Shown: one piece after another, positions 20,288-35,218 of the stretch | Position numbering within the stretch: the stretch's first letter is position 1 | How the letters are laid out: the number at the start of each line of letters is the position of its first letter | Assembly: GCA_949358305.1 (NCBI GenBank) | Contig: OX442324.1 | Span: 3,602,001-3,666,000, forward strand | From: Strigamia acuminata | Taxonomy: Eukaryota > Arthropoda > Chilopoda > Geophilomorpha > Linotaeniidae | Direction of reading: 5' to 3' | DNA: 64,000 nt | Translations under genes and position numbers: made by a program | Notes under the pieces: generated by a model | Seen by the model: only the letters and a program-made list of their open reading frames with translations | Database searches by the model: none | Told to the model about the DNA's origin: nothing

Positions 20288-23200
20288 TCACGCTCCTGAG
20301 CAATCAATCTCTATAATGTCTTTTGGTACGTCCACAAACTGGTAAACCAACCGTTGACCGTCCACTTTAGCAAGAATACCCCTTTGATAATAATACCTAA
20401 ATATAAAAAAATAAAAAAAAGTGTAAATAACAACTGAAAACACTCTTCAATTTCAAACAATCATACCTTAGTGCTCTTCCCATTGTCTCGTAATTCATAT
20501 CTGGTTTGTTTTTATGAAGCCCCCACAATTTGGAAACCGCTTTCGAGTCGACCAATTTGAAAATGCCTTTTTCTCTGTGCGTCCATTTGATGTATCGAGG
20601 ACAGTAATCCTTGTCTTGCAGAAGTTTGAGCAGAAATTCCCACAAATAAGTTGTTGATCCTAAAACACAAACAAACGGAAATTAATTTCAATTCTGCAAT
20701 CATTCAAAAACCGCCGTCGATCAATTAATCGTGCATTTTGAAAACAAAACGACAAAACGTCGCCCATTCAAACTGCATAATTAAAGATCCTAAAAACGGC
20801 ATTTAATTTACCTTCTCTGCTCTTTCTTTTAACTGACGGTGCTGGACCACCATCTAAAGATCTCGGTTTACGACCTATAAAATATTGAAATAAATAAATA
20901 AATAAACGAAAACTTCTCAATCTCTCTCTCTCTTGTGAATTATTGTTTACCTTTCTTCTTCATCCGCGGCTGATAAACAAGATCATCAGCAAAAAATGAG
21001 GCCTCGACGTCGCTGCTGCTGCTACTGGGACTGCTACTGGGCGCGGCAGTTATAACGGACGTAGGAATGGCCACGGGTGTAGACTGCATTTGCTGATGAT
21101 GACTATGATGGTGTTGGTGGTGGTGGTGGTGGGTCGTGAGCGACAAGGGCATGGACATGCTGGAAGAAGTCGTATTTCCGTGATGATGGTGGTAGGAGTT
21201 ACTTCTGTCCAAGTATGGATGGTGATGCGATACCGGACGATAAGGTACATGAGGATAAATGTGTTCACCAACTGCAAATAAAGAAAAGAAATATATTTTT
21301 AAAAAATGTAGATAAAAATGTCAAATTTGAAAAGAAAAAATAGAAAAATAGAAATGATTAACATTCTTCATTGATATTTTCATTTTTTAATTCATCCCTC
21401 AGTTAGGTCAAAACCTTGGATTAGGTTGTTGACAGGAAGCCATTAAATGGCCAGTGAGATGATCGTTTTCCATCCTCCTCCAACCGGTTTCCCAGCTATT
21501 TTCAGGGACACCTACTTCCCGACCGTGCTATCTCAACCATGCAGAACATTTTTTTTCCACTCTCCTTTTTTCTTTCCTTATATTATTATTAGGCAAGACC
21601 TCGTGACCAATAAAAATATACAAAATTTCCCAAACAAAAGCAAGAAAAAGGGGGAAGAAGATAAAAATGATTAATTTCAAATTAATTTTTTATTGCATCC
21701 AATTTCTGCATTTGATAGGGAAAAATGTGTTTCTTTTAAAAACAAATAAGGAAACTGCCAACTGATTTTCACTTTGTGCCGTGTATCGCATTTTCAGCCA
21801 GTAGATACCAGGAATTGAGAACAAAGACACTGGCAAGTGGAATCCCGCCCCTCACCATGCCTGGCCTGGTGGAACAAATGTCAGGAGCCAACGACCAGGA
21901 AATCGCGGAGCCACTGCTGACCTTGAACGGTGCGAGCTCAAACACTCAACCAGATGCTATGAAAAACTGGGCGAGGGAAAGGAAATCTCATTTGCTACTC
22001 ATTTTCATATTTATAGAAAAATCTCTTTTCACCTCTTCTTTTCACACACACCACACACACTAAAATAACTAAATAAATAAATAAATAAATAAAAACTCAA
22101 AATTAGTGAGTATAAATTGTGAAATTTAAATTATTCATTCCAATTTTTTTCTTAATGGTAAAAATATGATCCCCATTTACCATAGATGGGTGTGCTGAGT
22201 TAGTTCTCACTTATCTGAACTACTTTCCGAGTTAAAAGCGAAAGTTATCTCGGAAAAGTGGGTTAGGAGGCCATCAGAAATACTTTCCCTTCTTTTTCTT
22301 TTTTAAATTTTTTTAAATTCTTTTAATTTTTTTTTTGTGTGTAGAAAATGAGATCAAGCGATGCGTGCCATAACGATGACATGCAACTTGTGCTAAAACA
22401 GTATTTTTCAACAATTTTTACTTGATTGAAATCTGAATAATAATTTCAATAGATGATTTTTCGAGGCCAAAAAAAAGAGGAAGTAATGTACCCCCGCCTA
22501 ATCAAATTGAGTGGCAACTCTTTGGAAGTGAAACAAGGAAGGAAGCGGAGAAAGCGTAGCTCAGTCACATAGTGCGAATAAATATAATGATTTTCGGCTC
22601 GGAGGAGGGGGAGACATGAGCCAGACTAACAACAAGCTGCACATTGTGTACGTCTGGCAGAGTGGGAGGGGGTGGGAAAAGGAAAGAAAAGTGAAAAGCC
22701 ATTCAAACGCCTTCGGAGAAGGGGGAAGTGGGGAAAGGAAACCACCAGCTGGAAGCACAGACAGCCAAAGGGAGAGAAAGACTCAAAACACCCCATCGAA
22801 TTGTGTCAAGCGAGCACCCCCAACTTACTCTTATGTACCCCTCAAGAACGAGTGGAGCAAATTCACCAGCTGTACTCACATAACTCATCTCGCAAACCAC
22901 TTGCACCCAATCGTCAAGTTTGATTAATCTCAAATCGACGCAGTTGCGACAATCGTTTGCGACAATCGTTTGCGACAATCGCTTGCGTTGCGTTGCGTTG
23001 CGTTTCGTCCAAAAGGTGTCAAAACGAGAACAAAGGACCAACACACTGACCCATATTCGTCCCGCTCCTTTTCTGACCTCGTTTCCGAGTGAAAGTGTGT
23101 TCAATCATCGTTTTATTCTTTTATTTTCATCGCCTAAACCGCAATGGCATTAAAAAGTCCAAACAGCGGTGTTTAAACATTCATGCGCTCACCCGATTGA

Positions 23201-26200
23201 CTCAACCGTCATTAAATGATAACGATGCTTTCCAAGTGTTCATTCAACAACATTAGTGCCGATTGTGTAAATTATTTGCGCAAAATAATCAACATTTTCC
23301 TCCCCTTATTTTTCCATTTATTACCTAAAAAGCTCCACTCACTTTCACATAATTCATTCCGCGCTCCCAATCCACTTTCTCGTCCATTACATAAATATTA
23401 TTGAAAATGAGAGTATATAAAATAAAAATAAAAAATAAAAAATAAAAAAAAAGGAAAAAAAATAAATTTCAATGCGCGAGGGGGTGAAGTGAGAGTGTGC
23501 GCGCGCACAAACATAACCGAGACCTTGAACAGCACCCTCGTCATTGGTTGGTTATGCACGGCCGTTGGCCCTCGTGGCCTAGCAGTGAAGCTACTGTCAA
23601 GGCTGAGTGAGTGCGCAGGGTGAATAACTCGGCACCACGTGTGACCTATTTACACGGAGAGCGTTGCGTCTCGACTCGATTCGAGTGAAAAGACGAAAAG
23701 ATTTGAGGGGGTCGTCGCAGCTGCCGTGTTCTACTAACCTTGAAAACACCCAAAGAAATCTTAGCACAAAAGGCGTCGCACATCTGCAAATGGGTGCCAC
23801 TTTTGTCAAGTGAAAGCAAAGCTTCCCCCGAAAACACCCAACCAAACTGTTACTTTCATTTTCACTTGAGAAAAAAACTCGACGAAAAGCGTGCTAAATT
23901 GTCGATTTCCACTTTTCCAATGGCGGCACCATGCAGGCGCGTTGTTTGTTTCACCCAAATCTCATTTCCTTTTTTCCAAGCAACTAAAACTGACATTTCC
24001 CCCTGCCCATTTTAGGTCTCCCGCCGTTTTCTATTTAACCCACTGACCCCTAACCTTGAATTTACACAAAAGAAGTGACAGTTAATCAATCTACCACTCC
24101 TTTGAACCCGAAACGAGACAAAACAAAAGTAGAAATAAAATAATCAAAAGAAAAACAAAAAACAAAAACACTTACTAGAGCCAGGCCTATGGTATTGGGT
24201 TTGCGAATGTGCTGAAGGAGGTACAGGCATCTGTGTGTAATTATAAGGGGTAAGGAAAGATGGTGACGTCATGTGATTGGGACTGGTTGTGTTTGGGCTG
24301 TCGGGTGTCCGGGATGGTTTCAAACCAGCTAAGCAAATTAAATAATAAAAATCGAAATCAAACAAAATGTCTAAATAAAAAAAAATAAAAAAGCGAATAA
24401 ACTCCTACCTAAGGCTGAATGAAGCCTCGATTTGGTTTCGTCATTACTGGTGTGTCCACTACTGCTATCCACATCACTTACACCACTATCTGCTGGACTG
24501 GGTGGCAGAGAACCTAGAAAAAAAAATTTATTACATAAAATTGATAAACAAAAAAAAAATTTAAACAAAATTAAAAAAAAAAATGAATAAAAAATTATTT
24601 TTATTTCATTTACATTAAATTTCCTAAAAATAAAAAACTTTCACTTTTTATTTTTATTCCGTTTAATTAAAATCCATAAAAATAAATAATTCATGTTACT
24701 CAGAATTCATAAAAATAAAAAAAAACATGAGAATTTATTTTTATTTTTATTTTATTCTAGGATCTAGATGTTATATAATCGTCACACATCATTCATCGAC
24801 TCACCTGTGGAACTTTGGGTGCTCGTAGGGAAGGCCATTGTGTGAGCTAACAACAGAGGCGATTGCTGGCTCAAAATCCCTTGCAAAAGCGTCTTGTTCT
24901 CGGTTACCCTCGCATTTTCCATCTCAAGAAGCGTGGGAGCTGCCAAAGTCCGCTCCAGAGTCGCTTGTTGCTTGTCGCATGCATCTGCCACTACACAAAA
25001 TAAAATCAAACAAAACCATAAATAAATACATCGAAAATTTCCGTTTCATCTCAATTAAATAAAGAAATTTCATCACTTTTATATTTCAGAAAGAAAAAAA
25101 AATTCAGGAAAAATTTCTTTAAAAAAAAAAAAATTAAATAAATAAATAATAAATAAATAATAATAATGGCGTCCTGCCCTCGACCAGTCGAATGATTGGC
25201 CTTGGGGAAAGAGCACTCGGCCATTCACCCGCCATTTCCTGCACTCAGGCGAGAGAGACAAGGCCAGAACGCAGTGTATGTCTATGGAATGCGGGCCATC
25301 ACGTCACGAGGTAATAGGAGTTAAAATAATTCCTCGATAAATAAACACATTTTTATTTCCAGAAACACAAACATAAATATTATAAAACATCCTTTTATTT
25401 TTTCAGGGTTAAAAAATTGAAAAATAAAAATAGAGCTTGGAATATGTCCCAATCGCGTGTTATTTTTAAGTCGGAAATTGGTGGACAAAAGCCAAAGAGA
25501 ATTCAAAACTCTGTGTGTTTATTTGCTTTGTACTCCTTGCCCCCTTCTCCCAACATGCCTTTCCTCACTATGTACACAGACCCTGACCTCGTTTAAGAAT
25601 GTTCAACCGAATATAAAGCAAAAGTTAACAATTTCACCGATAATTTATCCCATTACAAAACCAATTGTAAACAAATTCAACGATTCCCCCCCCCCCCCCA
25701 CCTTTTAAAATTTAAAAATTTTTCCAAAACAAAAAATAATAAAAATTCAATTTTTTTCTTTCAAGCTGTTGAAATTTCCTCGCGTGCTTAGGGCTAGCAA
25801 CCTCTTGTCCTTGACTCACCATTTTGGCAAACAGACTGGCCAGTTTCCTGTTGCCAACCCCTCCCTTCGTACTCATACTCCGAAGCAAATTACTCTCTTC
25901 ACTACAGGAAGAAGCGAAACGTTTTCCATGCAAAAATAGGCCTATTCATTACCAACCACTTGATACATTTAAATTATAAAAAAAATTAAAAAATAAAAAA
26001 TAAAAAATTTTTAAATATACATATAAAATCCAAAATGGCGATCGCCCTAGTATTTAACACAACAAACACCGACTATTCTCATCCACCGGAAGTCGAACCA
26101 AAACCCTAAAATACCAATTTCCCCTCATCCCCCACAATTTAACGAGGAAACGCTCAAGTGAAACCCCAACGAAACCGGAAGTTGGGCTTAAAACAATGAA

Positions 26201-29200
26201 GAGAAGGAAAGAAAAAAAAACATGTCACCCACTTTTAAAGCCGTATTACATCACGGATATCAAACCACCATCTGTTGCCCCCCTCCCGGGTTTATACACT
26301 TCCTTTGCACCCCCCTAAACACTCATTATCCAAGAACTTGAAAAACCAGTAAACATTAATAGCAAAATCGTCTCTATAGTAACAGTAGCTCATGTATGGC
26401 CAGTTGGCGTGTTTTTTTCCCTTCCTTCTTCTTTCCTCTCCTCTTCTGTCCCTTTTCTTTATCATTACGCAATTGGTGTTAACTTCCGGAAGTGGATTCC
26501 AATCGAACGAAGTGGCTGAGCCAACTCGATTTACGATCTCCAGGAAGAGAGTCGAGAGAAGAAACAGTCGTAACGTTTTTTGGAACCGTTTCAAATGTTT
26601 TCACTTCCCAATTTGTAGCCACTTCCTTTTGCATAACCAAATAGGCCCCATTTAGGCTTAAGTCTAATTTACACAATTTTTTTTTCTTTTTATCCCCCAC
26701 CCAAAAAAAAATAATAAAAAAAATAAAAATACAAATAAAAAATACATAAATATATATATATTCGAGTCAGGTATTTTCGAATCTCCCACCCTCCCAATCT
26801 TCTTATTACCTTGATGCCCTTTTTTTTCCTCTCCCCCTGGCTCAAGGTTAATGGGGACGAATTAAATTGTGACTTGTTTTCAAAACAACTTGTGCAATTC
26901 CAAAATAAATAATTGACAAAAATAAGAGCACACTGAACTAAATACAAACAAACAATTCGAAGAAAACCAAACTAAAAACACTAATTTCTTTTTCTGAATT
27001 TGCCAAAACAAAAACCCCAAATGCACTTAATCAGCCAGCAAATCCCCATCTAAAACGCGCAGTTTAGCTCCGAAGATTTGAGATAAAACATGGCGAGTTG
27101 TGAAGAAAATGAGGCCAAACTTCCAGTGTCCCACTTTTTCATCAATACCAGGGTGTGGGAAGGAAACCGAGTAAGTAGAGGGGGGAAGTTGTGTTCATAG
27201 AGCATCACAAACACTAAGGAAAGGGGGAAAGGGAGGCTGCAATAGGTAAGGAAGGAGATTTCCTCCTTAGAAGCAATGCAAGGAGGGAGGTACAACTTGA
27301 CCTGCTTTTTCCTCCTTGCAAATGGGGGTAAGGGACAAAGTGTATTCTTTGATGATGCAAAGCATTGTGTGCATTTCCAAGTGAAGGGGGAGGGAGAAGA
27401 CCATCAAGGGGGTAAAATAAAAATAAAACAGGTAAGTAGGCCAAGAGGAATGGTGTGTGTGTGTTGTGTGCGTTGGAATAATCAAAGTAGGAAACAAAGG
27501 GGGAAGGAGGGGGGAAAGAGAGAGATATTGGATATGGTGAACAACAAGTGACCTTAATTTCCAGTTGTTCACTTTATTTATTTCACTTCAACATCCGACC
27601 TAGAAAATATGAAATCCACCCCACAGGAAGAGGCAAAGTCAAGTGGAAAACACTTCCTTTGCCCCAATTTCCACAACTCTTTATTTCCTTTATTTCGTGC
27701 TTTTCTCACCCGGTGACCCAGGGCCATGTTCTTAAGGATGGGCACACACTTTCCCCTCTTGTTCATGGCTCACCCACTGACCTCCTTCGCACCATAAAAA
27801 ACAAGGGGCCAATGAGGACAAAACCTAAATATAGCCAACTTTGCTTCTTTCTTCTTCCTTTCCTCAGATCGCTCCCAATTTCAATTAATAACGAAAGAAA
27901 GAAAGAAAGAAAGAAAGAAAGAAAAATCGCACAACACTTTAAAAACATCGACGCAATTAAATGTTTGTTTCAAAATAAACTAGACTTGGTGGGGCCATTC
28001 CACTGTTCATTCACCCTCCCAAAATAACTCGAGTCTTCGCACGGTTAACTGCGCCGCTCTCGATCCCAACTCATATTTCCCAATCATACTTCGCATTAAA
28101 AATAACATGGTTTCGACATTGATACATACAAAAGCCCTCATATTTCATCGACCCCCTTTCGCCAACAACTTCCAAACACATTTTCCCATCTTCTCTCCCC
28201 TTCTATTTGCTTGCCCTACATGATTATATCACATAAAAACTTTTTTCTTCTTCTTCTTCTTCTTCGTCGTCTTCTTCTTCCCCCTTCCCATAAGGAAAAA
28301 ACAGCACAACAAGTTGAGCTCACCCTCTTTCTTCTAATTACCCCAACTCTTCACACACCACCTGGCCAGTGGGTCCCAGGAAAAAATAAGGAGGACATTT
28401 TCAAACCGACTCCCCTCGTCCATTGTTTTATATTCCTCCTCTCCTCGTAGCCTACTTTTATCCCTTCCTTCTTAGATGGCCAAGGAAATGACGCTAGAAT
28501 GCATGCAACCACCTGTTGTGGGAGGGTAAGGACTAGAAAGTATGCAGGGTGGATTAGATTAATTCAATCTTCTAAGTAACCAGGTTAAAATGGCGCTCAT
28601 GTGGGCCAGTGTTACAGAGAAAGGAGATCAGCAGAGCGGATACGGCAGATTTTCAGCTTGCCGACATCAAACTCGTGAAAATTGCTCAATAATATGACAG
28701 GTACAGTCATTAACGGTCGACTCCACCCCACGCCAGATAAATAGATATTCCCTTCCCATCCCATCCATGCTAACCGACTGGGACGAATTAATTAATTTCC
28801 CCAGTTTTCCTTTCTCTTCTGGGAACAAAGAAAACAAATTTCGCTCTGCGGAAAGGAAAAGAAAGGAAATGTTTTGACCGCACCGTTACACGTGTTTCAA
28901 ATATTCATTTCAGCAACAGGAAAACCATCGTGTGCGTAATGTAATCAAACATCATTCTACGCCACACACTTTTTCCCAAACAATTTGCAAATAAATAAAA
29001 AGAGTGAAAAAATAAAGAAATCTGACAAGAAAAATGAGCTGGGGAGAAAATGCTTGAAAAAATTACGAATATTATACTGAAAAAATCCCCAACTCTTCTT
29101 CCCCCTCTTATCAATCCCCTCCTCCACTCTCAAGACGCAGTTTCCCCTCTCCCCCTCATCCAATGTCTGCAAAACAGCTGTTGCAACCTGTTCAAATTCT

Positions 29201-32200
29201 TCAAGTCCCAACATCAACAAATCATGCAAGTTCCCACACTTTTAACTGTTTTTTTCCTCCTCCTTTTTCTCTCTTTCCCTCTTTTTAAAAAAAAATTTTT
29301 TTTTTAAATTAATTTAAACCCTTTTCCCCTTTTTTCGTCCCCCAAAATATTCCTCAATCAAATGCGCGAAAAATCGTCTCCAAGTTGTGTCGGTGTGAAG
29401 AAAAACCGCTCATTTTCACACCACCAACCCTTTCATTTATATTTCCGAAAAGCCCTCATTTCGTGTTGTGCGAAACGCCAACCTTGGATCAAAGCGTTCG
29501 TGTGCATGACGTCAACCGACCTTGGCGCCAGTCGTTGACTTGGGGCAGCCGGAAAAGGGCGAGGAACGCTGCCGCAGCAACGCGCCAACGCCAACTGGCG
29601 TCTCAACTGACCACCTCACAACCTTGAATGAAGCCACATCACTTTTTTCCAACGAATGTCACCATCTTCCTTTCAACAACAAATATTCAACAAAACCTCA
29701 CCCATAAAAAAAAATAAAAGAAAATAAAATAAAATAAAAATCTCTAAAAAAAATAAAAAAATAAAAAAATAAAATCCAGCACCGCCGCACAACGCCACAC
29801 AATTTCTAGACACAAAATATCGATCCCCACCTTACAAACCCATGCGCAGATCAATGAATGCAACGGGGGACACTGAACCCACCGCCAACACCAAACAACA
29901 CCCACCACCACACAACAACAACAAATAAAAAAAAAATAAACAAATTACAAAACACAAATTTCCAAAAAATCACCATCAGCAAGCATTAACCCCCACCCTT
30001 CCTTACTGCATCTCTTGACCTCATTTCCACTTGTTTTTCCATGACATCACTGCGCATGTCCCACTACACCTTGATCCCACACAACCTTTACCCCCAAGAG
30101 CCCCTAGCATGAATTCCTCCCCCTTTTTTCCCTTGTGAAGCAAACCGAACTTCCCCAACACGAAAACAGGGTCACTCGGTCCATGCATCACCCACTTGCC
30201 GGGATAAACAGAGGGGGGGAAAACACCCTCACCCCTTTGCACTACTTCAGGTAAAACCGCGCCCGCCCCCGCCCCCGCACCCGCGCCCGCGCCCGCACGC
30301 TGGGTCTTGACGAAAATCGGATCGATAAGTGCGCCTGACTCACCGCCCCTGGCCGTGACCGTGAGCCAAGCGCGCTCATTATCCACTTCTCGTGCCAGAA
30401 AATTCCGACGAACGCAATTTCCATGTCCGAGAGAAAATAAAAGAGAGGAAAAACGTTGCTAAACTTACGATATCGTTTGATGAGACTTTTCTTGTAGGCG
30501 GGTCTGCTACCTGCGCCACTTTCACCGCCTCCTCCTCCTTCTACATGTAATTTACTTTCTCGGTCCATTGTCATTTTTCCCAAGCTTCGTCAACTGTATC
30601 AACAACACTGTCCACGAATGCGATTGATGACGGGAGGGGAAAAAACGCTCTTTTTCTCCACCACTTCCAATTTCCAAGTGTCAATCGAAATGCGCGAATA
30701 TTTTTTTTTTCAAATCGAAAAAAAAATAATTAAATTAAATAATAATGTCCAAGTTGTGGAAATTAGGAAATAACCGCGGAGATGGAAACGAGCCGAAACT
30801 CGTCCATGAGTGGAAAAATATAAATTCACAAATGAAGAAAAATCCAATTGATTGGTGCGTAAAAGCGCCGAGTCCGGTTGTGTTAATTTCACCAACGACG
30901 CAAAGATCACGTGAAGAATGAAGATTTTTCTTTCAGTGAGAGAAAACGCAACTGCGCTGCTTGGCTTCAGCCTGGCACTGGGTCAGCGAGCTCACACAGC
31001 TCGAAACGCAAGCAGTTTAGGGCGAATCCATTGGCGGGGGAAAGCGGAGGGAGGCGCCAGGAAGTGCAAAGGGAAGGTAGTGGATTGGCGGGAATTTCGC
31101 TCGCTTCTTTATGCTCTTCAATGCTTGTTAAAAGGCTTTATTCACCCATAGATCGACTTGTTTTTGCTTTTTTTTTCCCTCTGGATTTGTCACAATTCAT
31201 TTCATCTATTTAAATTTTTTTTTTAAAATATATTTATTTATTTGCAAAAAAAAAATAATAATAATACCAACATATATATATATTTTTTTTATTGTTGTTT
31301 GTGTTTCCTTGAAAAGTTTTTTCACCTGAACGAGATGTGTCATTTCTGATCAATACCGAAAACATTTCACGGAATCCAATGTGAATGCATCTTAAATGCA
31401 TCACTGTTGTCATGGAAACGACCAAGCGTTATAATAACTACCAACTTATAAGGCACAAAACACTTATTCAAAAGTGTTGCTGTAGGTCAAGGGACCATTT
31501 AGACCGGAAGTGTGTCACTGGAAACAGAACACATCCACACAAGGAAAAAAAAAATCATACATCCCAAAAATATATATACATATCCTTAAGTTACCGCAGT
31601 AAAATGAATTTCTTTATTACCAACAAAAATGCGAAAAGAAAAACAAATAATCCAATTTTTAAAATTTCCTTTTCTATTTAAATAGATTTAAATGGAATTT
31701 TAAAAATTTTTAATTTATACATTTTTTTATTTTTTTATTTTTATGAAATTCGTATTAAAATTGTATTTTTCTCTCTCCCGTTTCACGTTTTCGCGTGAAA
31801 TGAATTTTTTCCTTTTGTTTCATAAATGAAGTGTTGATCATGTAAACAGTCGAAAATGGCTCAACTCATCATCGAATATTGAGGTCAAGTGAAAGTAAGG
31901 TCACACTGGGCGGCAAAAATGCCGTAGGGAGAAAGGCTGACCTGCTTTTCAAGACGAATCCATAAAAAAGGAAAAGAAAAGTGGGTTTGGGGTTGTAATA
32001 AAAGTTGGGTGATGTTTCCTCACGAATACCTCAAACAAATAAACACAGAAAAAAAGAAAAAAAAACATATCGTCAGTTGGTCAAGGTGAAATAAATGAGC
32101 GCATGCGTGATTTCAACCCTCCCATTTCCTCCCCAAACATTTCCTTATATGGCGTATTGGTAATTGATGCGTATTGTTGCATAAATGGGGCATTGGAATT

Positions 32201-32468
32201 AAATGGGGTGTTTTACTGCCGTGTCCTAAATAGAACCCCATTATTTGAATTATTGCAAAACGACACTTGGGTCATCGTAGTTGCAAGACATTCGCTAAAA
32301 ACCAAAAACACCTTTTTCAAAATGGACGTCTATTTATTTATTTATTTATTTTATTCTATTTCTATTTTATTTTTTTTAATTTTCAATTTCTCATTTCTCA
32401 AACGCCGACTTGGTGACATTCCGACTTTAATCGCGTTTAATGTAAACAAAAGCAAAAACACTTTGAAA

Positions 32469-32503
<35 letters not shown>

Positions 32504-35187
32504 AAATAATAATAAAAAATCGCCAATTTTTCTGACGAAATTATTGAGTAATAAACAAAAAAGGAAGTTAATAAGGAAATAAGCAAAAATTTCTTTCATA
32601 ACAAGTCTTAAATTTCATTTATACACACATTAGAACGTTACTATTACATCTGAGTTTAAAAAAAAAAAAACTAAAATAAAATAAATCCAAAATGGCTGGC
32701 CCCACAACCACTCTCCATACCGAACAATTGAAACCCATTAACTTTCTTTAAAAAAATCCTTAGATGAACCGCACGTGCAGCCACGCCTCTATAGAGTATG
32801 TTACAAGATCCTTTTAGTGCACGTGATTCAAATGCAAAAATTAAAAGAAAACCATGCGACAATGACAACGATTTTTTTACGCACGGAAAACGCTCTTGTG
32901 CACACACGTCATTCATGTGTCAATTGATAAAAACAAAAAATTTGGCGAAAAAATAAATAAATAAAGTGGAATAATGATGACGTCATTTCCAAATCGCTTT
33001 TTATCATATCCGCCTCGAGTAATCTGAGTGAACTTTCTCGCTTCCTAAAAGGACTTTGTATCAACACGTGACCTCACTTCCTAATCAACCACCTCAACCT
33101 AAAATTACGACATAAACATAAAAAAAAAATTCCCCCAATTCTTTTTTTTTTTTTTTTTTTTTTAATAAAAAAAAAATTAAAAATTTTTTCTCATTCAAAG
33201 ATTCTTCGAATGAACCAAAATGGATCACTTTCCCAAACAAATTGCGCAAAATTTTGTTGTCATGATGGGAAAACATGAACAGTTTCCCAGAATTGTATTT
33301 ATTTCCATTTATCATTGGAGATACCAAAGAGCACAAAGAGAGTCACCTTTTGGTCCAGCGTCCGACGCTATAATTTCAATTATTAAAAAATGGTGAAATT
33401 AAATTGATTTCACTTGTAATTCAATTTTTAAATAAAAATTACAGATTCAAGCGCCTGAAATTTAATGCATTCGACATGTTTTCCGTGTAAATAAATCTCT
33501 CATTTTATATGTTATGTCTGAATTCTAACAAAGTTGTACTCGTATTGGATTTTGCGTGGAGTTTGGACCTATTTCCGGTTTTCGATTTTTAAAAATAGCA
33601 ATCCGAGACTGAAAATAAAAATATGAAAACGAGACAAATCGACCCAGTATTATTATTATTTTTTAAAATTTTAAAATTGTATTTTTAAGCCGTCTGTAAT
33701 TCCACTTCCGGTTCTAGCAAACAATATATGATGCATACACTTTCCTAACTTTATATTCCCATTACGGTTTATCTCCTTAACTTTGCATTAAAAGTGATTT
33801 TTAAAGCTTCGGTTAATTAACTTCCGGTTTAACTACTCCATTTTGTTAATTTCTTTAAATGACCAAAGAATTATTCACATTTTCTAATTGCGCTTCAAAT
33901 TCCCACTTAGAAACATCATTTCTCTTATGTTCGAAGGTTTCACATTTACTTCCGGTTTTAAGCGGCCTTAATCCAAGGCCATTTGACAACAAACAGCAAA
34001 TCCCGAAATAGAAAAAGCACATCTCGATAGAACAAGCAAATCAATTAAGAAAAACAAAGGCGGATACTGCGATTGATGAACAACAAAAACAAAAGGGAAA
34101 AAAAATTAGCTCAACCGAAAACAAATTTAAAAAAATAATGACGTCGACCAGGAAAATCAAAAACAACAAACAATAAAACGTCTCTTTTTTAATAAAACGT
34201 TAAAATCACCAAAAAATAAACTTTAAAAAAAAAAAATTCAATTTAATTTTTTTTAGGTGAGAAAAATATGATAAAAAAGTTCATCCAGGACTTAAATAAT
34301 CTCAATGGAGCATCTCGTGTGCAAAAATTGGTAGCAATCGTGTGATAAGAGAAGGGAGCTTATCACAAGGTGAAAAAATGTTTATCATTCTGTCGATTAA
34401 TTTTTGTTCCAATTTTTGTGATTCATTGATTTTATAGGAAATCTCGTTTTTTTTCGAAATCTTTTTTTTGTTCAATTCTTAAGGATATCCTTTGAGTGTG
34501 TGAAATTCAGGTGAAAACACCGCCACCTACAACGCTGCAATTGCAACGGGGGAAGTTAGAAAATTGACACGTTTCGCATCGAATCTTATCAGTTCTTTTT
34601 TTTTTTTTAAAAAAAATCAGGTATTGTTTGTTTGATAAACAGTGCTGTTTGGTTTGGTTTGGGAAAGAACATTTTGTTTGAGGATGATAGCGAGAAGTTT
34701 GTGGATAACAAACAGGAAATGTCTCCATGATCATGATGTGGTGCAATAAATTATTAGAAAGCAAAAATGGAAATTATAAAATCGGAAAATAACAAAATGA
34801 GGGGTTGGGGTTATTGATGTTACCTAGATTTAAAATTAAAACGGTTTTTTTTTTTTTTTACCTCGCTCTTCAAATTAAGGCAACGAGGGGGTGTGGTAAA
34901 TGAAAATATTTGTCAATTTCAATAACAACAATAATAATAATACTCAAAAGTTAAAAATAAAAATGATAACTAAAATGAATAATTGGGAATTTGAAATTTA
35001 GAAATAATAACAATTCCAAAAAAAAAACTGCACAGGAATAATATAAAAAGAAAAAAAAAATTACAAAACCACTATGACAAAGCAAACAAATTGATTACCT
35101 CAAATGACTCACTGAATACATGGAAAAATTCCTCAAAAATGAATATACAAAATTTAAATAAATGAATAAAAATTCCAACATTTCTCC

Positions 35188-35218
<31 letters not shown>

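Noticed and set aside
22616-22927. 103-aa plus-strand open frame rich in Lys, Ser and Pro
   Set aside because: No recognisable domain, no splice partners, and it sits within the E74 intron in purine-rich sequence.
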